Shown here piece after piece: positions 50,979-60,295 of a stretch of DNA of 64,000 bases (position 1 is its first letter; the number at the start of each line of letters is the position of its first letter). Under the pieces are notes generated by a model. The model did no database searches, was not told the DNA's origin, and was given only the letters and a program-made list of their open reading frames with translations. Source of the DNA: CALAED01 sp035765195 (GTDB lineage: Bacteria; Actinomycetota; Actinomycetes; Streptosporangiales; Streptosporangiaceae); contig DASTYC010000024.1 in assembly GCA_035765195.1 (NCBI GenBank), positions 86,760 through 150,759 of the forward strand, given 5' to 3'. The position numbers were made by a program, and so were the translations under genes.

Positions 50979-51491
50979 ATGCGGACCTTCATCACCCGTC
51001 GGCGGCTGGCCGTCGCCACGCTCACCGGCCTCGCCTCTACCGCCATCGCCCCCGCGGCCGCCCGTGCGGACCAGGCCGGCACGGCCGGCGACGCGGCGAG
51101 CCGGAGCAGGGCCCGTCTCGAGCGCAACAAGCGGACCGTGGTCGGCTTCTACGACCTGGCGTTCAACCAGAAGCGGCCGCAGGAGGCGGTGCGGCGCTTC
51201 GCCGGCCCGATGTACATCCAGCACAACCCGCTGTTCGCCGACGGCACCGACGCGTTCATCGCCGCGGTGACCGCGTTCACCGAGCAGAACCCTCAACTGC
51301 ACGTCGACATCCGGACCGTCATCGCCGAAGGCGACCGCGTGCTGACCCACAGCCTCATCACGCTCTCGCCGGACGACCTGGGCCTCGTGGCCGCGGACAT
51401 CTTCCGCATCGAGCGCGGCCGGATCGTCGAGCACTGGGACGTCGTGCAGCCGTTCCCGGAGACATCGGTCAACGACCACCCCATGTTCTGA
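50979..51491 (+). CDS. Exported SnoaL-like (NTF2-fold) protein
   Basis: A 170-residue protein. The N-terminus TRRRLAVATLTGLAS resembles a twin-arginine signal peptide (cleavage near ARA, about residue 28), so it may be exported folded. The mature part is a SnoaL/NTF2 fold: RTVVGFYDLAFNQKRPQEAVRRF, YIQHNPLFADG and a final IVEHWDVVQPFP stretch, typical of SnoaL-like polyketide-cyclase relatives of unknown reaction. GGAGGAAG precedes ATG 50979. Substrate unknown. Confidence 0.82.
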   Translation: MRTFITRRRLAVATLTGLASTAIAPAAARADQAGTAGDAASRSRARLERNKRTVVGFYDLAFNQKRPQEAVRRFAGPMYIQHNPLFADGTDAFIAAVTAFTEQNPQLHVDIRTVIAEGDRVLTHSLITLSPDDLGLVAADIFRIERGRIVEHWDVVQPFPETSVNDHPMF

Positions 51492-51513
51492 CCCGCCGCG
51501 GCGGGCGGGACCG

Positions 51514-52437
51514 TCACCCGGGCGGCGGCCCGCCGAAGAGACATTCGCGCCCGGCCGCCGAGGTGAACACTGCCGAGGCGTCATGACCGACGCCCTCGAT
51601 CAGGACGAGGCGGTGGATGGGCCTTCCCGCCCGCCGCCTCAGGTACTCGTGGTAGCGCTCGCCCCGCTCGCGCCGGGTCCGCCCCTGCGCGAGGGCGGCG
51701 GGATGCACTTCGAGGAGAACGGCGCCCGGGTCGCGATCCTCCGCGCCCAGCAGATAGGTGACGTCCCGATCGATATATCGCTCGAAATACTCGTCCGGCG
51801 ATTCCCGGACATAGCCCGGCGGCTTTCCGCCGAACCCGTAGCGCCACTCGTCGACCCGCGGATCGTCGTGCGCGGCGAAACCGCTCGGCGTCGGGCGCGT
51901 CCGGTCGAAATAGAGATACGTCGACGGGTTGGCGACGACGAACCGCACCGGCACGGGCACCGTGTCCGGCCCGCGTCCTACCGCGGCGTAACGGTTGACG
52001 AGTTGGCCACCGGCTGAGTTGCCCGCGAGCGTGATGCGCCGCAGGCCGGGAACGTCGCCCAGGACGCCGAGCAACTCATCGAGCACGGCGAACGAGCTCA
52101 CCCGGCCGAGCCCGCCCTTCCATTCCTCGGTGCCCCAGGACAGTAAGTCCGATCCGCGCGGGCCGGTCCGCAGGTCCGCCTCGGTGAGAAACTGCGGCGC
52201 GACGACGACGCGATGCCGCGCCCCGGGATCGGCGGCCACGATCACTCGGTAGTAGTCGCCGGCGTTGCGCAACGCACCGTGGACGATGACGACCGCCTCG
52301 GACGTTTCCGGCGGCACCCGATCCAGCGGAACGGACGAGAACAGCGCCAGCGAACCCCCGCCGGCGCGCAGTCGCCGATCGCCGAACTCCTTGACCCCGG
52401 CCGTTTGCAGTTCGGCCTGGTTCGCGAACGCCGTCAT
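51514..52437 (-). CDS. Alpha/beta hydrolase
   Basis: A 307-residue alpha/beta-hydrolase-fold protein. IVHGALRNAGDYY (about 50-62) provides the oxyanion region, the nucleophile elbow is GNSAGG (about 139-144, Ser141), and GVGHDASAVF near the end supplies the catalytic His. No signal peptide is seen. AGGAGG lies just before ATG 52437. It lies 150 bases downstream of the phosphatase gene on the same strand, possibly co-transcribed. Substrate unknown; esterase-like activity is likely. Confidence 0.82.
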   Translation of the reverse strand: MTAFANQAELQTAGVKEFGDRRLRAGGGSLALFSSVPLDRVPPETSEAVVIVHGALRNAGDYYRVIVAADPGARHRVVVAPQFLTEADLRTGPRGSDLLSWGTEEWKGGLGRVSSFAVLDELLGVLGDVPGLRRITLAGNSAGGQLVNRYAAVGRGPDTVPVPVRFVVANPSTYLYFDRTRPTPSGFAAHDDPRVDEWRYGFGGKPPGYVRESPDEYFERYIDRDVTYLLGAEDRDPGAVLLEVHPAALAQGRTRRERGERYHEYLRRRAGRPIHRLVLIEGVGHDASAVFTSAAGRECLFGGPPPG

Positions 52438-52586
52438 TCGTCCTCCTCGCCGACCCACGCGGCCCCCGAGCCGGCCGCCGCCGCATGCCGACCAGCAAAC
52501 CCGAAATGCATGTCCTGCGCGACACCGGCCCGCCGACCCACCGGCCCGCCGACCCACCGGCCCGCCGATCAGGCCGGTCAGTCCGG

Positions 52587-54212
52587 TCAGTCCGGGCGGC
52601 GGGGTTTGCGCAGGACGAACCGGTCGAGTTCTCGATAGTCCGGGGACCCCTGGGCGGCGCCGTGGTAGGTGACCGTGATCTCGGTCTGCCCGCCCGGCGC
52701 GCGCGGCTCGAAGTCGAACGCGGCGAAGCCGAACGGCCGGCGCAGGTCGCGGTAGGCCGACCAGGGCGCGGGCTCGGTGGTCGTCCGCGACGGGTGCACG
52801 TGCAGGGGGTCGCCCGGGCCCACGTCGTAGACGACCACGCCGTCGTGCGGGGCGTCGAAGGCCGTCGGCGGCGTGGTGACCGGATGACCGCCACCCCCGA
52901 TGATCATGTGCACGGCGCCCTTCGTGGCGTCCATCACGGCGGGGTCCGCGGTGTCCCGCGGCGCCGGCGTGAGCAGCGAACTGCCCGGCAGCACGCCCTT
53001 GACGGGGAACGTCCGCTCGAAGTGGTGCTCGTGCCCCGCGACGACGAGATCGACCCCGTACGCGTCGAACAGCGGCAGGAACTCCCGGCGGATGCCGAGG
53101 TCGCCGCCGTTGAAGTGCGCGGAGGACATCGCCACCTGGTGCATGCACACGACGATCCAGTCGATGTCCGGATCGGTGCTGGCGGCGCGCAGCGTCCGGT
53201 CCAGCCACTGCTTTTGCCGGCCGCGGCTGTAGCCGCGGATGTAGGGGTCGTACTTCGCGCGGTAGCCGGGCACGTGGTCGCGGCGGTGGAAGCTGAACCC
53301 GCCGTCGTGCAGGCACACGTCGTCGTTGTTGATCGATATGACCTTGATCGGCCCGGCCGTGAACGCGTACCAGTTGCCGGCGAACTCGGTCGATCCGTTG
53401 CCGGGCAGGGTGAAGCGGGTGCGGTAGGCAAGGTGGCCCTCCGGGCCGTTGCCGACCTCGTTCTCGTGGTTGCCGAGACACGGCATCCACGGGCGGTTGC
53501 GGGCCGAGCGCTGGTTGTTGGCGAAGAACGCCCGCCAGGTCGCCACCGGGGCGTCGCTGACGTTGGCGTAGCACAGGTCCCCGTTCAGCAGATGGAACAA
53601 CGGGTCGAGGCGGTCCACCGCGTCGACGATGTAGCCCGCGTTCGGCGTGGCGGGTCCGACGCCCCTGCCGACCTTCGCCGGGATCGACTGGTCGCCGAAG
53701 CTGGTGAACCGGAAACCCGTGGACCGGCCGGCGGGGGCCGTGCGGAACGAGCCGGTCAGCGGCGCGGCGCCCTGATGCGCCACCTCGTAGGCGTAGCGGG
53801 CGCCGGGGCTCAGCCCGGTCAGCACGGCGTGGTAGGTGAACACCATCTCGCCGGTGAGCGCCTCCGTGTAGACCCGCTCCTCGGCGGCGACCTGCGTGCC
53901 GAGCCCGTGCCCCGGCCGGCCGAACCGGACCACCGGGCGGCCGGCCCGCCGCGACGCGGCCCAGGACACCGCCATCTCGCGCGCGGCATCGGCGCCGAAC
54001 TGCAGATGGAGCTGCTCGGGCCGCGGCGCCCCCGCGGTGTCCGGACTGGTCACCAGCGCCGGCGCCGCCCGGCTGAGCAGCGGGGCGGCGACCGCCAGCC
54101 CGCCGAGGCCGCCCAGCGCGCGCAGCACGTGCCGCCTGACCGGACGGGCCGGCGGACCGCCGGCGCCGGTCGCGTCGCGCGCTTCCGCTCCCGCGTCCCG
54201 CGGCTCGGCCAT
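52587..54212 (-). CDS. Exported purple acid phosphatase-type metallophosphoesterase
   Basis: A 541-residue binuclear-metal phosphatase. RRHVLRALGGLGGLAVAAPLL near residue 26-46 resembles a twin-arginine or Sec signal. An N-terminal fibronectin-like domain (about 70-165) precedes the catalytic domain with GD (FTSFGDQ), GDLCYAN, GNHE (LGNHENE), VCMHQV and GHEHHFER, the five metal-ligand blocks of purple acid phosphatases in order. It probably scavenges phosphate outside the cell. GGGGAAGG precedes ATG 54212. Confidence 0.9.
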   Translation of the reverse strand: MAEPRDAGAEARDATGAGGPPARPVRRHVLRALGGLGGLAVAAPLLSRAAPALVTSPDTAGAPRPEQLHLQFGADAAREMAVSWAASRRAGRPVVRFGRPGHGLGTQVAAEERVYTEALTGEMVFTYHAVLTGLSPGARYAYEVAHQGAAPLTGSFRTAPAGRSTGFRFTSFGDQSIPAKVGRGVGPATPNAGYIVDAVDRLDPLFHLLNGDLCYANVSDAPVATWRAFFANNQRSARNRPWMPCLGNHENEVGNGPEGHLAYRTRFTLPGNGSTEFAGNWYAFTAGPIKVISINNDDVCLHDGGFSFHRRDHVPGYRAKYDPYIRGYSRGRQKQWLDRTLRAASTDPDIDWIVVCMHQVAMSSAHFNGGDLGIRREFLPLFDAYGVDLVVAGHEHHFERTFPVKGVLPGSSLLTPAPRDTADPAVMDATKGAVHMIIGGGGHPVTTPPTAFDAPHDGVVVYDVGPGDPLHVHPSRTTTEPAPWSAYRDLRRPFGFAAFDFEPRAPGGQTEITVTYHGAAQGSPDYRELDRFVLRKPRRPD

Positions 54213-54417
54213 GACGGCGCCTTCCCCTTCGGACCTTCGGCCCCTGCGGGCACGATCATCGTTTGCCGGCGCGACCGCGTAAAGCCGCGGCCGGGCCGGG
54301 CGGCAGTGCGCCCGCGCTCGGCGCGCGGGCCCGGGTTTTTGACAGCCCTCAAACCCGGTGATGAGAAGGACGCGCCGACGGGGTCAATGCCGCGAGTCAA
54401 TCGGGTGGCCGCGCCGA

Positions 54418-54945
54418 CTATTTGGAGCGGGAGGCGTTGGCCTTCAGGCAGTCGGTCTCGCCGGAGATCATCAGCTGATCCGTCGCCGGCGAGTGCAGGG
54501 TCAGGCGGGTGAAGGTCTCCGCGTTCACCAGCTTCGCGGTGGTGCCGTTGTCCGCCCGTTCCACGACCTTGAACGTGCCGACCTCGGGCAGGAAGGCGAG
54601 CAGATCATCGATGATCCGCTGTGGCGTCGCCGTCTTCTTGGCCTTCGGGTTGGTGAAGGCCACGGTGTTGGTGGCGAAGCTGGTGGTCCGGGCCGTGACG
54701 GCGTAGGTCAGCCTGACCTTGCCGTCCCCGCACGGGACGTACTTGTCGTTGAGCGCGTCGGTGACCTTGCTGTCGGCGGAATCCGTCGCGTACAGCATCT
54801 TGTAGACCTGGTTCAGCAGGGTGTGCCCGACCTGGTCCACATCGGGCGCGGCCGCCGAATCGGACTTTCCGCAGCCGGCCAACAGGACCACCATGGCGAC
54901 CGGAGCGGTGACGCGTACCAACGGACCAAGATGAGAGATGGCCAT
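54418..54945 (-). CDS. Lipoprotein of unknown function
   Basis: A 175-residue lipoprotein: a signal peptide with lipobox LAGC (Cys25) followed by a Ser/Ala-rich linker and a mixed alpha/beta domain without a motif I recognise. Two cysteines near residues 92 and 167 could form a disulfide. GGAGG suits the second of two adjacent ATGs (54945) better than the first (54948). It is monocistronic. No function can be assigned. Confidence 0.75.
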   Translation of the reverse strand: MAISHLGPLVRVTAPVAMVVLLAGCGKSDSAAAPDVDQVGHTLLNQVYKMLYATDSADSKVTDALNDKYVPCGDGKVRLTYAVTARTTSFATNTVAFTNPKAKKTATPQRIIDDLLAFLPEVGTFKVVERADNGTTAKLVNAETFTRLTLHSPATDQLMISGETDCLKANASRSK

Positions 54946-54948
54946 CAT

Positions 54949-55259
54949 GTCCTCCGCCAGGCGCGTGATGCCGGCTATTCAGCTGAGGTCAGTTATTTCA
55001 TTTGATGTCGAGTCATAAAACCACGCCGGGCGGTCGATTCCTAGATCCGCCGGACGAACGGCCGGAGTCGGCACCGCGGCCCGTCCCCTGCGCACGACTG
55101 TGACGTACGGCCGCGACGCACGGCTACGCAAACACCACGTACCCGGCCGACTTGTCGCACGGCAAGGCGCCGCCATCGCGGCGAAACGGATTCGTAGATC
55201 GTCCTTTGCCCGGCTCGCACGCTCGGGTTTGAGCCCACGAGCGAGGGAAGACCAGCGGC
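54949..55259. other. Divergent intergenic region
   Basis: A 311-base gap between the lipoprotein gene and the mrp operon. It includes an AT-richer patch (ttatttcatttgatgtcgagtcataaaa region, about 54990-55020) that may hold promoter elements. No gene or strong hairpin is seen. Confidence 0.35.
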
Positions 55260-55796
55260 ATGCGGCGCGTCGTGGCCATGTTCTGCTGGACCTTCCTGGT
55301 CTGGGTGCTGCTGACCTGGTCGTCCATGACCGAAACGCTGCTGTTCGGCGTGGTGATCGCCGCCGTGGTGGCGGTCGCGCTCGCGCCGCTCGGCGAGGCC
55401 GTCCGGCCATGGCTGTTGCTCGATCCGCGGCGGTCGGCCATCGTGCTGAGGCTGGCGTTGGTCGCGGCCCGCCGGGTCGTGGCGGCGAACCTGCGTCTGT
55501 CGTGGCGCATCTGGGCGCCCGGCCGGCCGCTGCGCAGCGGCATGGTGGTGGCGGCCACCCACGAGCGCTCCCCCGCCGGCCTCACCGCGGTCGGCCTGCT
55601 CACCTCGGTCATCGTCGACAACCAGCTGGTGGACGTCGATCGCCACGGCGGCCAGTTGCAGTACCACGCGGTCGCCGCGCCGGACGGCGACCCCGAGCGG
55701 GTCCGAGACGCGATCAACGGCCCGGTGGAACGGCTCGTGGCCCGGCTCACGAACGGCGGCGACGACGCCGCGGGCGAACGGCGGGGGTCCCCATGA
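55260..55796 (+). CDS. mrpE: Na+/H+ antiporter subunit E
   Basis: A 178-residue membrane protein matching MrpE/MnhE: two or three N-terminal helices (FCWTFLVWVLLTW, LLFGVVIAAVVAVAL), then the conserved cytoplasmic segment with ANLRLSWRIWAPGRPLRSGMV (about 79-99) and LLTSVIVDNQLVDVD. It begins a seven-gene operon for a multisubunit cation/proton antiporter, used for pH and sodium homeostasis. GGGAAGA lies before ATG 55260. The next gene overlaps its stop by four bases. Confidence 0.9.
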   Translation: MRRVVAMFCWTFLVWVLLTWSSMTETLLFGVVIAAVVAVALAPLGEAVRPWLLLDPRRSAIVLRLALVAARRVVAANLRLSWRIWAPGRPLRSGMVVAATHERSPAGLTAVGLLTSVIVDNQLVDVDRHGGQLQYHAVAAPDGDPERVRDAINGPVERLVARLTNGGDDAAGERRGSP

Positions 55797-56053
55797 CCAG
55801 TGTGTTCCTCGCCGTGACCGTCGCCGAGGTCGCGATCGCCGCGCTGCTGGTCATCCGGCTGGCGGCCGGGCCGACGATCTCCGACCGGATCGTCGCGCTC
55901 AACACCATCTCGACGCAGGCGGCGCTCGCGGTGCTGTTCTTCGGCGCCTACACCGACCGCTACATCTACATCGACCCGGCCCTGTGGCTGGCGTCGTTCA
56001 GCTACCTCGGCACCATCGTGTGGGCCCGCTACCTGGAGCGGGGCCTGCTATGA
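55793..56053 (+). CDS. mrpF: Na+/H+ antiporter subunit F
   Basis: An 86-residue protein with three transmembrane helices, matching MrpF/MnhF: RLAAGPTISDRIVALNTIST (about 22-41) is the conserved core, with the D-R pair typical of the family. Length is standard. It overlaps both neighbours by ATGA, showing tight operon coupling. Confidence 0.92.
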   Translation: MTSVFLAVTVAEVAIAALLVIRLAAGPTISDRIVALNTISTQAALAVLFFGAYTDRYIYIDPALWLASFSYLGTIVWARYLERGLL

Positions 56054-56427
56054 GAGAGGCGTTCGTCATCGCGCTCGCCGCCATCGGGCTGGCGTTCTCG
56101 CTTTCCGGCGCGGTCGGGATCTTGCGCATGCCGGACGTCTACTCGCGCATCCAGTGCTCGAGCAAGACGATCACCATGGGGGCGCTGCCGGCGCTGGTGG
56201 CGCTGGTGGTCGGCCGCGGGGTGCTCACCCCGTTCGGCGGCCGGGCGCTGCTGGTCGCCGTGTTGCTGCTCGTGGTGAACCCGGCCTCGTCGCACGCGCT
56301 CGCCCGCGCCGCGTACAAGGCCGGCGTGCCGATGTGGCCCGGCGCGGTGCGCGACGACCCGAAGACCCCGCGGCGCCAGGCCACCCATGACGGCGAGAAC
56401 GGCGAGCAGGGGGAGGGAGCGCGCTGA
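56050..56427 (+). CDS. mrpG: Na+/H+ antiporter subunit G
   Basis: A 125-residue MrpG/MnhG protein with three helices. GILRMPDVYSRIQCSSKTITMGALP (about 22-46) is the family signature (MPD-x-Y-x-R). The C-terminal 30 residues are charged and cytoplasmic. It overlaps mrpF and abuts the DUF4040 gene. Confidence 0.92.
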   Translation: MREAFVIALAAIGLAFSLSGAVGILRMPDVYSRIQCSSKTITMGALPALVALVVGRGVLTPFGGRALLVAVLLLVVNPASSHALARAAYKAGVPMWPGAVRDDPKTPRRQATHDGENGEQGEGAR

Positions 56428-56720
56428 TGATGTTCTGGGTGCTCGACTATCTCGTGCTCGCGGTGATCCTCGTGTCGGCCGTGCTTGTCGTCCGGTTGCG
56501 CAACCTGAACGGCGCGGTGATGGCTCTGTCCGCTGTCGGCACCATGCTCTCGGTGCTGTTCGTCATCCTCGGCGCGCCGGACGTGGCGCACTCCGAGGTG
56601 GTCATCGGCGCGATCGCGCTGCCGGTGCTGTATCTGGTGGCCATCGGCAAGTCTCGTACCGCCGTCGCCGACGAACGCGACCTGAGCGAAGAAGGCGAGC
56701 GGCCGCATGCCGGACGCTAG
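56427..56720 (+). CDS. DUF4040 / MbhD-like antiporter subunit
   Basis: A 97-residue protein with three helices, of the DUF4040 (MbhD) type, equivalent to part of the C-terminal region of MrpA in standard Mrp complexes: LNGAVMALSAVGTMLSVLFVILGAPDVAHSE (about 25-55) is the signature, with the conserved Pro-Asp. This split subunit is typical of Mrp modules in MBH-type and some actinobacterial operons. ATG 56427 and 56430 are adjacent candidates. Confidence 0.85.
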   Translation: MMFWVLDYLVLAVILVSAVLVVRLRNLNGAVMALSAVGTMLSVLFVILGAPDVAHSEVVIGAIALPVLYLVAIGKSRTAVADERDLSEEGERPHAGR

Positions 56721-57744
56721 CGTTCGCCACCGGAGCGGCCGGGACCGGGAGGCCGCCGAGCACGAGCCCGCGCATCGCCGGGCGGTGGGGCTGCTGCTCG
56801 CCGGCGGCATGCTGGCCGCGCTCGCGGTCGCGGTGGCCGCCATCCCGCGCGAGCACGCGCCGCTCTCCGTGATCGCGCGCTATGCCATGCTCATCGCGCT
56901 GCCGCGTTGGAACCTCACCGAGCCGGTCAACGAGATCGTGTACGGCACCCGCGGGTTCGACACCTTCGCCGAGACGTTCCTGCTGCTCGCCGCGGTCGTC
57001 AGTGTCATCGTGCTGACCCGCCCGCGCGAGCCGCGCCGCGGGTACTTCGGCGAGGAGGCCGCGGCGGCCAGGGAGCGGGCCGCGGCCGACCCGGCCGAGC
57101 GGGCCGACGAAGAGGAGCGGCTGGCGCTGTCGGCCGAACGCCGGGAGCAGGGCGAGGAACCCGCGGGCCCGGGCACACGCCGGCCGGAGACGCCCGATCG
57201 CACGCCCCTCGGCGTCCCGGCGCCGGAGACCGCGGACGCGATGAGCATCGTGGTCCGCACCGCGATCCGGATCGCGCTGCCGGTGCTCGCCGTGGCCGGC
57301 CTTTACATCGTCGCCTACGGCTTCTCGCCGGGCGCGGGATTCCCCGGCGGGGCGGTGATGCTCGGCGTGGTGCTGCTCGCGTACGCCGGGTTCGGCCGGC
57401 GCCGCATCAGCCGGGTCGTCCGTCCGGCGCTCGTCGAGGTGATCGAGCTGGCCGGCGGCGTCGCGATCACCGTGATCCTGCTGCTCGGGCTGGTGCTGGA
57501 AGGGTCCTTCGGCGCGAACTGGCTGCCGCTCGCCGCCCCGGAGACGATCCTTTCGGGCGGCGTGGCGCAGGCGTTTTCCGCCAGCGAGCTGGTGGAGGTC
57601 GGTACGGGCCTGATCATCGTCATCTTCGCCGTGCTCGGCATGAGCCACGACTGGACGCCCGACCAGCCGGAACCGGACGCGAACGAGACGGACAAGGGGG
57701 CCGACGAGGCCCGCGAGGCCGGCACGCGGAGCGAGGAACGATGA
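56707..57744 (+). CDS. mrpB: Antiporter subunit: MbhE-like plus MrpB domain
   Basis: A 345-residue fused subunit. Residues about 25-105 (two helices, ending in NEIVYGTRGFDTFAETFLLLAAVVSV) match the MbhE-like segment that forms the end of MrpA in other bacteria. A charged linker (about 110-175) leads to the MrpB/MnhB domain (about 178-325) with YIVAYGFSPGAGFPGGAVMLG, the family signature. It overlaps the DUF4040 gene by 14 bases and mrpC by four. The linker is rich in Glu/Arg and longer than usual. Confidence 0.87.
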   Translation: MPDASVRHRSGRDREAAEHEPAHRRAVGLLLAGGMLAALAVAVAAIPREHAPLSVIARYAMLIALPRWNLTEPVNEIVYGTRGFDTFAETFLLLAAVVSVIVLTRPREPRRGYFGEEAAAARERAAADPAERADEEERLALSAERREQGEEPAGPGTRRPETPDRTPLGVPAPETADAMSIVVRTAIRIALPVLAVAGLYIVAYGFSPGAGFPGGAVMLGVVLLAYAGFGRRRISRVVRPALVEVIELAGGVAITVILLLGLVLEGSFGANWLPLAAPETILSGGVAQAFSASELVEVGTGLIIVIFAVLGMSHDWTPDQPEPDANETDKGADEAREAGTRSEER

Positions 57745-58109
57745 TCCTGGTCAACTATCTGGCCGCGGCCGCGATGTTCTGCGTCGGGCTGTACGCGCTG
57801 CTCACCCGGCGCAACATGATCAAGATGGTGATGGGCCTGTCGCTGATGGAGGCCGCCTCGTATCTCTTCATGATCTCGCTGGCCTACCGCGACAAGTCCA
57901 CCGCGCCGATCCTGCTCGACCCCGCGGGCGGCCAGACCAACGAGAGCCTGGCGCGGGGCAACGTCGCCGACCCCGTGCTGCAGAACTTCTGTCTGACCGC
58001 GATCGTCATCGGCGTGGCGATCACCGCCGTCTTCCTGAGCATCGTGGTCCGCGTCGCCCAGCACTACCGGACGCTCGACGCCGACAGGGTCAGGGAACTG
58101 CGCGGGTGA
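57741..58109 (+). CDS. mrpC: Na+/H+ antiporter subunit C (NuoK-like)
   Basis: A 122-residue, three-helix subunit homologous to NuoK: LYALLTRRNMIKMVMGLSLMEAASYLF (about 18-44) includes the conserved membrane Glu, and LTAIVIGVAITAVFLSIVVR the third helix. A loop between the second and third helices (about 52-85) is typical of MrpC. It precedes mrpD by four bases. Confidence 0.92.
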   Translation: MILVNYLAAAAMFCVGLYALLTRRNMIKMVMGLSLMEAASYLFMISLAYRDKSTAPILLDPAGGQTNESLARGNVADPVLQNFCLTAIVIGVAITAVFLSIVVRVAQHYRTLDADRVRELRG

Positions 58110-58113
58110 CGCG

Positions 58114-59866
58114 TTGAGCACCGCGCTGCTCGGCTCGCTGCTGCCGCTCGCCGTCGTGATCCCCATCGGCGGGGCGGTCGTCGCACCGCTGCTGGCCCGG
58201 CTGTCCACCCGGCTGCCTGTGCTCGTCTCGGCCGCATCGCTCGCCGGCACCGCCGCGGTCTTGCTGCTCATGGCCCCGCGCGTGTTCGGCGGGCAGACCA
58301 TCTCCCACTACATGGGGTTGTGGACGCCGGTCCAGGGGCGCGCCCTCGGCGTCGCCTTCGCCGCCGAGCCGTTCGGGCTGTGCTACGCGCTCACCTGCGC
58401 GGTCGTCGGCGCCCTGCTGCTCATCTACACGCTGTCCGAACAGGGCGGGCTCGGCCCGCGCGAGCTGGGCGGCTACGCCTGCCTGTTCCAGCTGCTGCTC
58501 GCGGCGCTGATCGGCGTGGGCCTGACCGCCGACCTGTTCAACCTGTTCGTGTGGTTCGAGGTCGCGGCCATCGCCAGCTTCGGGCTGACCGGCTTCTTCC
58601 TCGAACGGCCCATCGCGCTGGAGGCCGCCTTCAAGATCGCGATACTCACCACCATGGCCGGCTTCATCGTGTTCGTCGGCATCGGCCTGCTGTACGCCGA
58701 GCACGGCGCGCTCAACTTCGGTCAGCTGAGCACCGCGCTCCGCGGCCGGACGACCACGGCCGACCTCATCGCGCTCGGCCTCCTCGTCGCCGGGCTGGCC
58801 ACCAAGGCGGGCCTGATCCCGCTCCACGGCTGGCTCGCCGACGCGCACGAGGCCGCCCCCGGGCCGGTGTCGGCGCTGTTCTCGGGACTCATGGTGGCGA
58901 TGGGCGTCGTCGCGATGGCGCGGCTGGCGTTCCAGGTCTACCCGCCGGGGCGCACCGCGGTGCTCGGCCTGCTCATGGTCGCCGGGGTCATCTCGGCGCT
59001 GGCCGGGGCCGTCCTCGCGCTCGCCCAAGACGACCTCAAGCGGCTGCTCGCCTACGACACCGTCTCGCAGATGGGGCTGGTCGTGGTCGGGTTCGCGACG
59101 GGCGTCGCACCGGGGATCGCCGGCGCGACCTACCACATCGTCAACCACGCCCTGTTCAAGGGGCTGCTCTTCCTCTGCGCCAGCGCGATCATCCACCGCA
59201 CCGGCATGACGAGGCTGTCGGAGATGGGCGGACTGGCCCGCACCATGCCGATCGTGACGGCCGCCTTCGTGGTGGCGGTCGGGTCGATCGCCGGCGTGCC
59301 CGGGCTCGGCGGCTATGTGTCGGTCTCCCTGATCCACGAGCCGCTGCTCAAGGAAGGCCGGCTCGGCCTGGTCGCCGCGCTGCTGGCGGCCCAGGTCATC
59401 ACGGTCGCCGCGCTGGGCCGCGCGGCGTGGCTGGCGTTCTTCCGGCCGCGCGCGGAGGCGTACGGGGAAATGGAACGGCTGCACCCCGGGATGGTGACGG
59501 GCTTCGCGGCACTGTCGGCGTGCTGTGTCGCCTCCGGGGTCGCGCCGCGGTTCGCGCTCGATCACGTGCTGGGCCCGGCGGCCGGCAGCCTGCTGCGGCC
59601 GGCGCGCTACGCGGCCGCCGTGCTCTCCGGATCAGGCACGACCCAGCCGCCGCCGATCCCGTTTCCACTACCTGGAGCCGACCCAGTTGCTCACCCTCGC
59701 CTGCTGCACCGTCCTCGGCGCGCTGGTGGCGGCCTGGTACATGCGCGTTCGCGAACCGCTGCCGGTGCGGCTGTTGCGCGCCGCGCACAACGGATCGGTC
59801 AACGACTATGCCGCGTACGCGGTCGGCGGCACGCTGATCGCGATCACCGTGCTCGCCGTCGTCTGA
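58114..59866 (+). CDS. mrpD: Na+/H+ antiporter subunit D, frameshifted near the C-terminus
   Basis: A proton-translocating antiporter subunit (NuoL/M/N-like) of about 583 residues with about 14 helices: FVWFEVAAIASFGLTGFFLE, AHEAAPGPVSALFSGLMVAMG and LLAYDTVSQMGLVVVG with conserved Lys/Glu/His of the proton path. The frame from TTG 58114 is normal to about residue 517 and then runs into a basic, non-homologous tail to 60177. In the +1 frame the expected last helix (EPTQLLTLACCTVLGALVAAWYM) continues to a stop at 59866. One extra T in GTTT at 59661-59664 would explain it, by true mutation or sequence error. Coordinates follow the reconstructed gene. Confidence 0.85.
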
Positions 59867-60295
59867 CGCCCGCCGTCTTCGGCTCCGTCGACGCGCGTAC
59901 ACGTGATAGCCCTGGGTTCAATGGGGTCAAGCGGACTTGCGCTGTCCTTCCTGTGCCGCCCGTTCCAATCGCCGCAGCGCGGCCTCGACCTCATCCGGCA
60001 CCGGCCGGCCGGCCCCCAGCGCGGCCCGCGATCACTACCACCGTGAAGCGCATGCGCCGCCCCCGACCCGTACGCGGACGGGCAATCTCGCGGCCACCCG
60101 CCGCAAGGTTCGTCGCAAGCGTCTCAACAGCGCGGATTCACCTCAACTCGCCCCCGAGAGTCCGCGTGTCGGTTTGAGACCGTCTTTCACGGTTACCCGA
60201 ATTACGTTTGGGTGAGATCCCCAAGACGCCGGCGATCTCCGGAGACAGGTCTCCCCTGCCGTTTCCCCACACTTCCTGCTGGACGGAGATTTCGT
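59867..60295. other. Intergenic region with a possible gene remnant
   Basis: The gap between mrpD and the carbamoyltransferase. On the minus strand about 59936-60025 encodes a helical C-terminus (GRPVPDEVEAALRRLERA and a stop) whose upstream part is broken by stops, so a truncated gene is possible. The last 100 bases hold the carbamoyltransferase leader. No clear gene is called. Confidence 0.4.
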
